Assembly: GCA_019638935.1 (NCBI GenBank)
Contig: JAHBSW010000017.1
Location: 1-45,236, forward strand
From: Cryobacterium sp.
GTDB lineage: Bacteria; Actinomycetota; Actinomycetes; Actinomycetales; Microbacteriaceae
Direction: 5' to 3'
DNA: 45,236 nucleotides
The notes below the pieces were generated by a model, which was not told where the DNA came from, ran no database searches, and worked only from the letters and a program-made list of their open reading frames with translations. Of this stretch, positions 42,866-45,236 are shown in pieces. How positions within the stretch are numbered: the stretch's first letter is position 1; each line of letters opens with the position of its first letter. Made by a program: the position numbers and the translations under genes.

Positions 42866-44275
42866 TCAGAGGCCGAGCACAGAGTCGAAGTTCGCGGCCT
42901 CGAGGCGGGTCTTGATCGCGCCGAGGAATCGAGCGGCATCCGCACCGTCGATGATGCGGTGGTCGTACGACAGCGCGAGGTAGACCATCGAGCGAACGCC
43001 GATGGCGTCCTGGCCGCCACCCGAGAGCACCACGGGACGCTTCGTCACGATTCCCGTGCCGAGGATCGCCGACTGGGGCAGGAACACGATGGGGGTGTCG
43101 AAGAGCGCGCCGCGTGAGCCGGTGTTGGTCACGGTGAAGGTTCCGCCGGCGAGCTCGTCGGGCATGAGCTTATTGTCCCGGGTGCGGTCGGCGAGGTCGG
43201 CGATCTGCTGCGCGATCTGAGCGATGGTGAGGTCGCTCGCGTTGCGCAGCACGGGCGTGAGCAGACCGCGCTCAGTGTCGACCGCGATCGAGATGTTCTC
43301 GTGCGGCGGGTAGACGATGTTCTCGCCCTCGATCGTCGAGTTGATGATGGGGAACGCCTTGAGCGCCTCAGCAGCGGCCAGGGTGAAGAACGGCAGGAAG
43401 GAGAGCTTGGTGCCCGTGCTCTGCTGGAACCGGTCCTTGATCTGGTTGCGCAGAGTCGCGACGGCCGTGACATCGACCTCGACCACGGTCGTCAGCTGCG
43501 CAGAGGACTGCATCGAGATGACGGCGCGCTCGGCGACGACCTTGCGCAGTCGCGACATGGGCACCGAGGTGCCGCGCAGCGGCGACGTCTCGAGCACCGG
43601 CGCAGCGGCCGAGACGCCGCTGGTCGAGCCCTGAGCGGCGGCGAGGACATCCTGCTTGCGGATGCGTCCACCGACACCCGTGCCGAGAACCTTGCCCAGG
43701 TCGACACCAGTGTCGCTCGCGAGTTTGCGCACCAGTGGGGTCACGTAGGTGGCCCCCGACGAATCGGGGCTGGTGGCCGGTGCGCCCGGCATGGGGGTTA
43801 CCGGTGCGGGCGCCGCCGGGGCAGGCTCCGCCGCAGGCGCAGGCGCAGGCGCAGGCTCGGCGGCGGGTGCGGGTGGCGCGGGAGCAGGTGCGGGCTCAGC
43901 AGGAGCCGGTGCTGCGGCGGGAGCCTCGGCAACCGGCGCGGACTCAACGGGAGCAGGTGCGGGGGCAGGGGGAGCTTCGGCAACCGGCGCAGCAGGAGCC
44001 TCGGCGGCGGGGGCGGCAGGAGCGGCGCCACCCCCCGATCCGTCTCCGACGATGGCGAGGGGGCTGCCGACCTCGACGGTTTCGTCTTCCTGAACGAGAA
44101 TCTGCTCGAGCACGCCGGCGATGGGCGACGGGATCTCGGTGTCGACCTTGTCGGTGGAGACCTCGACGAGCGGCTCGTCAACTGCGACCTGGTCGCCGAC
44201 CTGCTTTAGCCACCGGGTCACCGTACCCTCGGTGACACTCTCTCCGAGTGCCGGGAGGTTGACGGGTTCGCTCAT
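42866..44275 (-). CDS. sucB: 2-oxoacid dehydrogenase E2, dihydrolipoamide acyltransferase
   Basis: Core acyltransferase of a pyruvate/2-oxoglutarate dehydrogenase complex. The N-terminal lipoyl domain carries its Lys in VEVSTDKVDTEIPSP. A Pro/Ala-rich linker of roughly 90 residues follows, unusually low in complexity. The E1/E3-binding domain is VTPLVRKLASDTGVDLGKV with GTGVGGRIRKQDV. The catalytic domain has SYDHRIIDGADAARFLG with the active His and Asp. Its 469 residues hold a single lipoyl domain. In actinobacteria this gene, usually called sucB or dlaT, works with AceE and Lpd; the next gene is lpd, in the same orientation, 68 bases upstream. Confidence 0.92.
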   Translation of the reverse strand: MSEPVNLPALGESVTEGTVTRWLKQVGDQVAVDEPLVEVSTDKVDTEIPSPIAGVLEQILVQEDETVEVGSPLAIVGDGSGGGAAPAAPAAEAPAAPVAEAPPAPAPAPVESAPVAEAPAAAPAPAEPAPAPAPPAPAAEPAPAPAPAAEPAPAAPAPVTPMPGAPATSPDSSGATYVTPLVRKLASDTGVDLGKVLGTGVGGRIRKQDVLAAAQGSTSGVSAAAPVLETSPLRGTSVPMSRLRKVVAERAVISMQSSAQLTTVVEVDVTAVATLRNQIKDRFQQSTGTKLSFLPFFTLAAAEALKAFPIINSTIEGENIVYPPHENISIAVDTERGLLTPVLRNASDLTIAQIAQQIADLADRTRDNKLMPDELAGGTFTVTNTGSRGALFDTPIVFLPQSAILGTGIVTKRPVVLSGGGQDAIGVRSMVYLALSYDHRIIDGADAARFLGAIKTRLEAANFDSVLGL

Positions 44276-44343
44276 GTTGTGCTGCTCCTTCGAGAAGTTT
44301 CCGTGCCGACTCAGTCAAGCTTAGTTCGGCGTTGCTGCTGGGG

Positions 44344-45236
44344 TCAGATGGCGTGCAGAGGCTTTCCGGCGAGGGCGAGGAACGCTTCGCCGAGCGCCTC
44401 ATTCTGCGTGGGGTGCGCGTGCAGGAGCGGGGCGACATCCTCAGGGTATGCCTCCCAGTTGACCGCGAGCTGCGCTTCGCCGATGAGCTCACCCACGCGC
44501 GCACCGATCATGTGCACGCCGACGACGGGGCCGTCCTTGACGCGCACGACCTTGATCGAACCACTCGTGCCGATGATGTGGCTCTTGCCGTTGCCGGCGA
44601 GGTTGAAGTCGTAGGCGACGACGGCATCCGCGCCGTGCTCTTCCTTCGCCTTGGCCTCGGTGAGGCCGATCGAGGCGACCTCGGGGTCTGAGTAGGTCAC
44701 CTTGGGGATGTTGACGTCGGAGATGACGACGGGGTTGAGACCTGCGATCTCCTCGGCGACGAAGATTCCCTGCTGGAAACCGCGGTGAGCGAGTTGCAGA
44801 CCGGGAACGATGTCGCCCACCGCGTAGACGCCGGGGACGTTGGTGGCGAGACGCTCATTGGTGATGACGAAGCCGCGATCCATCGTGAGACCGGCCTCCT
44901 CGAAGCCGAGACCGGAGGTGACGGGGCCACGACCCACGGCCACGAGCAGGAGTTCCGCCTCGATGGTCTCGCCATTCTCGAGCGTGACCACCACGCCCGA
45001 GTCGTTCTGCGTCACCGACTGGAACTTGACGCCGAGCTTGTAGTCGATTCCGCGCTTGCGGAACGCACGCTCGAACTGCTTGCTGATCGATTCGTCCTCG
45101 TTCGGCACGAGGTGGGGGAGCGCCTCGATGATCGTGACCTCGGCGCCCCACGAGCGCCACACGCTCGAGAGCTCGACACCGATGACACCGCCACCGAGCA
45201 CGGCGACCTGCTTGGGGACGAAATCGAGGGCGAGGG
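44344..45236 (-). CDS. lpdA: Dihydrolipoyl dehydrogenase (E3), partial
   Basis: FAD enzyme that re-oxidises dihydrolipoamide in the pyruvate and 2-oxoglutarate dehydrogenase complexes. The window holds the C-terminal ~297 residues; the N-terminus with the FAD motif and redox disulfide lies beyond 45236. Visible: the NAD site VLGGGVIGVELSSVW, the second FAD motif VPGVYAVGDIVPG, and the interface catalytic pair HAHPTQNEALGEAF (His and Glu), which fits Lpd rather than MerA or glutathione reductase. It precedes sucB in transcription order, a normal actinobacterial arrangement. Confidence 0.93.
   Translation of the reverse strand, partial: LALDFVPKQVAVLGGGVIGVELSSVWRSWGAEVTIIEALPHLVPNEDESISKQFERAFRKRGIDYKLGVKFQSVTQNDSGVVVTLENGETIEAELLLVAVGRGPVTSGLGFEEAGLTMDRGFVITNERLATNVPGVYAVGDIVPGLQLAHRGFQQGIFVAEEIAGLNPVVISDVNIPKVTYSDPEVASIGLTEAKAKEEHGADAVVAYDFNLAGNGKSHIIGTSGSIKVVRVKDGPVVGVHMIGARVGELIGEAQLAVNWEAYPEDVAPLLHAHPTQNEALGEAFLALAGKPLHAI

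Noticed and set aside
1-45236. CRISPR arrays, tRNA, rRNA or riboswitches
   Set aside because: No regularly spaced direct repeats, no cloverleaf with a CCA-ready stem and no ribosomal or known riboswitch core sequence was seen anywhere; the att-like gap at 38094-38350 contains no tRNA.

Overview
The window is high-GC DNA from an actinobacterium, most likely a member of the Microbacteriaceae. This rests on the codon usage, on the right-hand core block (glnA, an RDD protein, a DUF4191 protein, a 2-oxoacid dehydrogenase E2 and lpd) and on an intergenic palindromic repeat at 40423-40512 of a kind I associate with that family. Roughly the first 38.1 kb is accessory DNA lying next to this core block; the rest is ordinary chromosome.

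Layout. (1) 11-7139 is a defence operon: a type III restriction Res subunit, an uncharacterised protein with a PD-(D/E)XK-like C-terminus, an AAA_13 ATPase resembling the RloC/PrrC anticodon nucleases, and a 67-residue protein. A fifth operon gene began at 7145 and has been split. (2) 7179-11754 is an IS21-family element with 35-bp imperfect ends and a 6-bp target duplication (ACTATG). It carries istA and istB plus two passenger genes, a divergent MerR-type regulator and a merA-like mercuric reductase. Joining the flanks at the duplication restores the reading frame of the interrupted gene. (3) 12127-16308 holds a MobF relaxase/helicase and a small membrane protein, the mark of a mobilisable or conjugative element. 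(4) 16541-38093 is a large copper island: CsoR, CopZ, two P1B ATPases, a Cys-rich copper storage protein, two DUF305 proteins, YHS, DUF6153 and DUF2933 proteins, and a multicopper oxidase. Interleaved with these are carbon-metabolism genes: acetate kinase, phosphoketolase, a fused beta-phosphoglucomutase/GH65 phosphorylase and a type II (archaeal-type) GAPDH. (5) 38400-45236 is core chromosome, ending inside lpd.

How it may work together. Two CsoR-like boxes (18664-18682 and 19316-19334) suggest copper control of both arms around csoR. From 24747 to 38093 most genes overlap by 4-11 bases or abut, so the copper and carbon genes appear to be co-transcribed and translationally coupled. The carbon enzymes form a coherent path: disaccharide phosphorolysis to beta-glucose-1-phosphate, then glucose-6-phosphate, then phosphoketolase cleavage to acetyl-phosphate, then ATP by acetate kinase, with a replacement GAPDH for the triose branch. 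GAPDH and Fe-S enzymes are known copper targets, so I propose that the island carries a copper-tolerant central-carbon bypass together with the usual efflux and sequestration functions. Two genes in this run (phosphoketolase and the second copper ATPase) contain tight clusters of small indels, which may be assembly errors or real decay.
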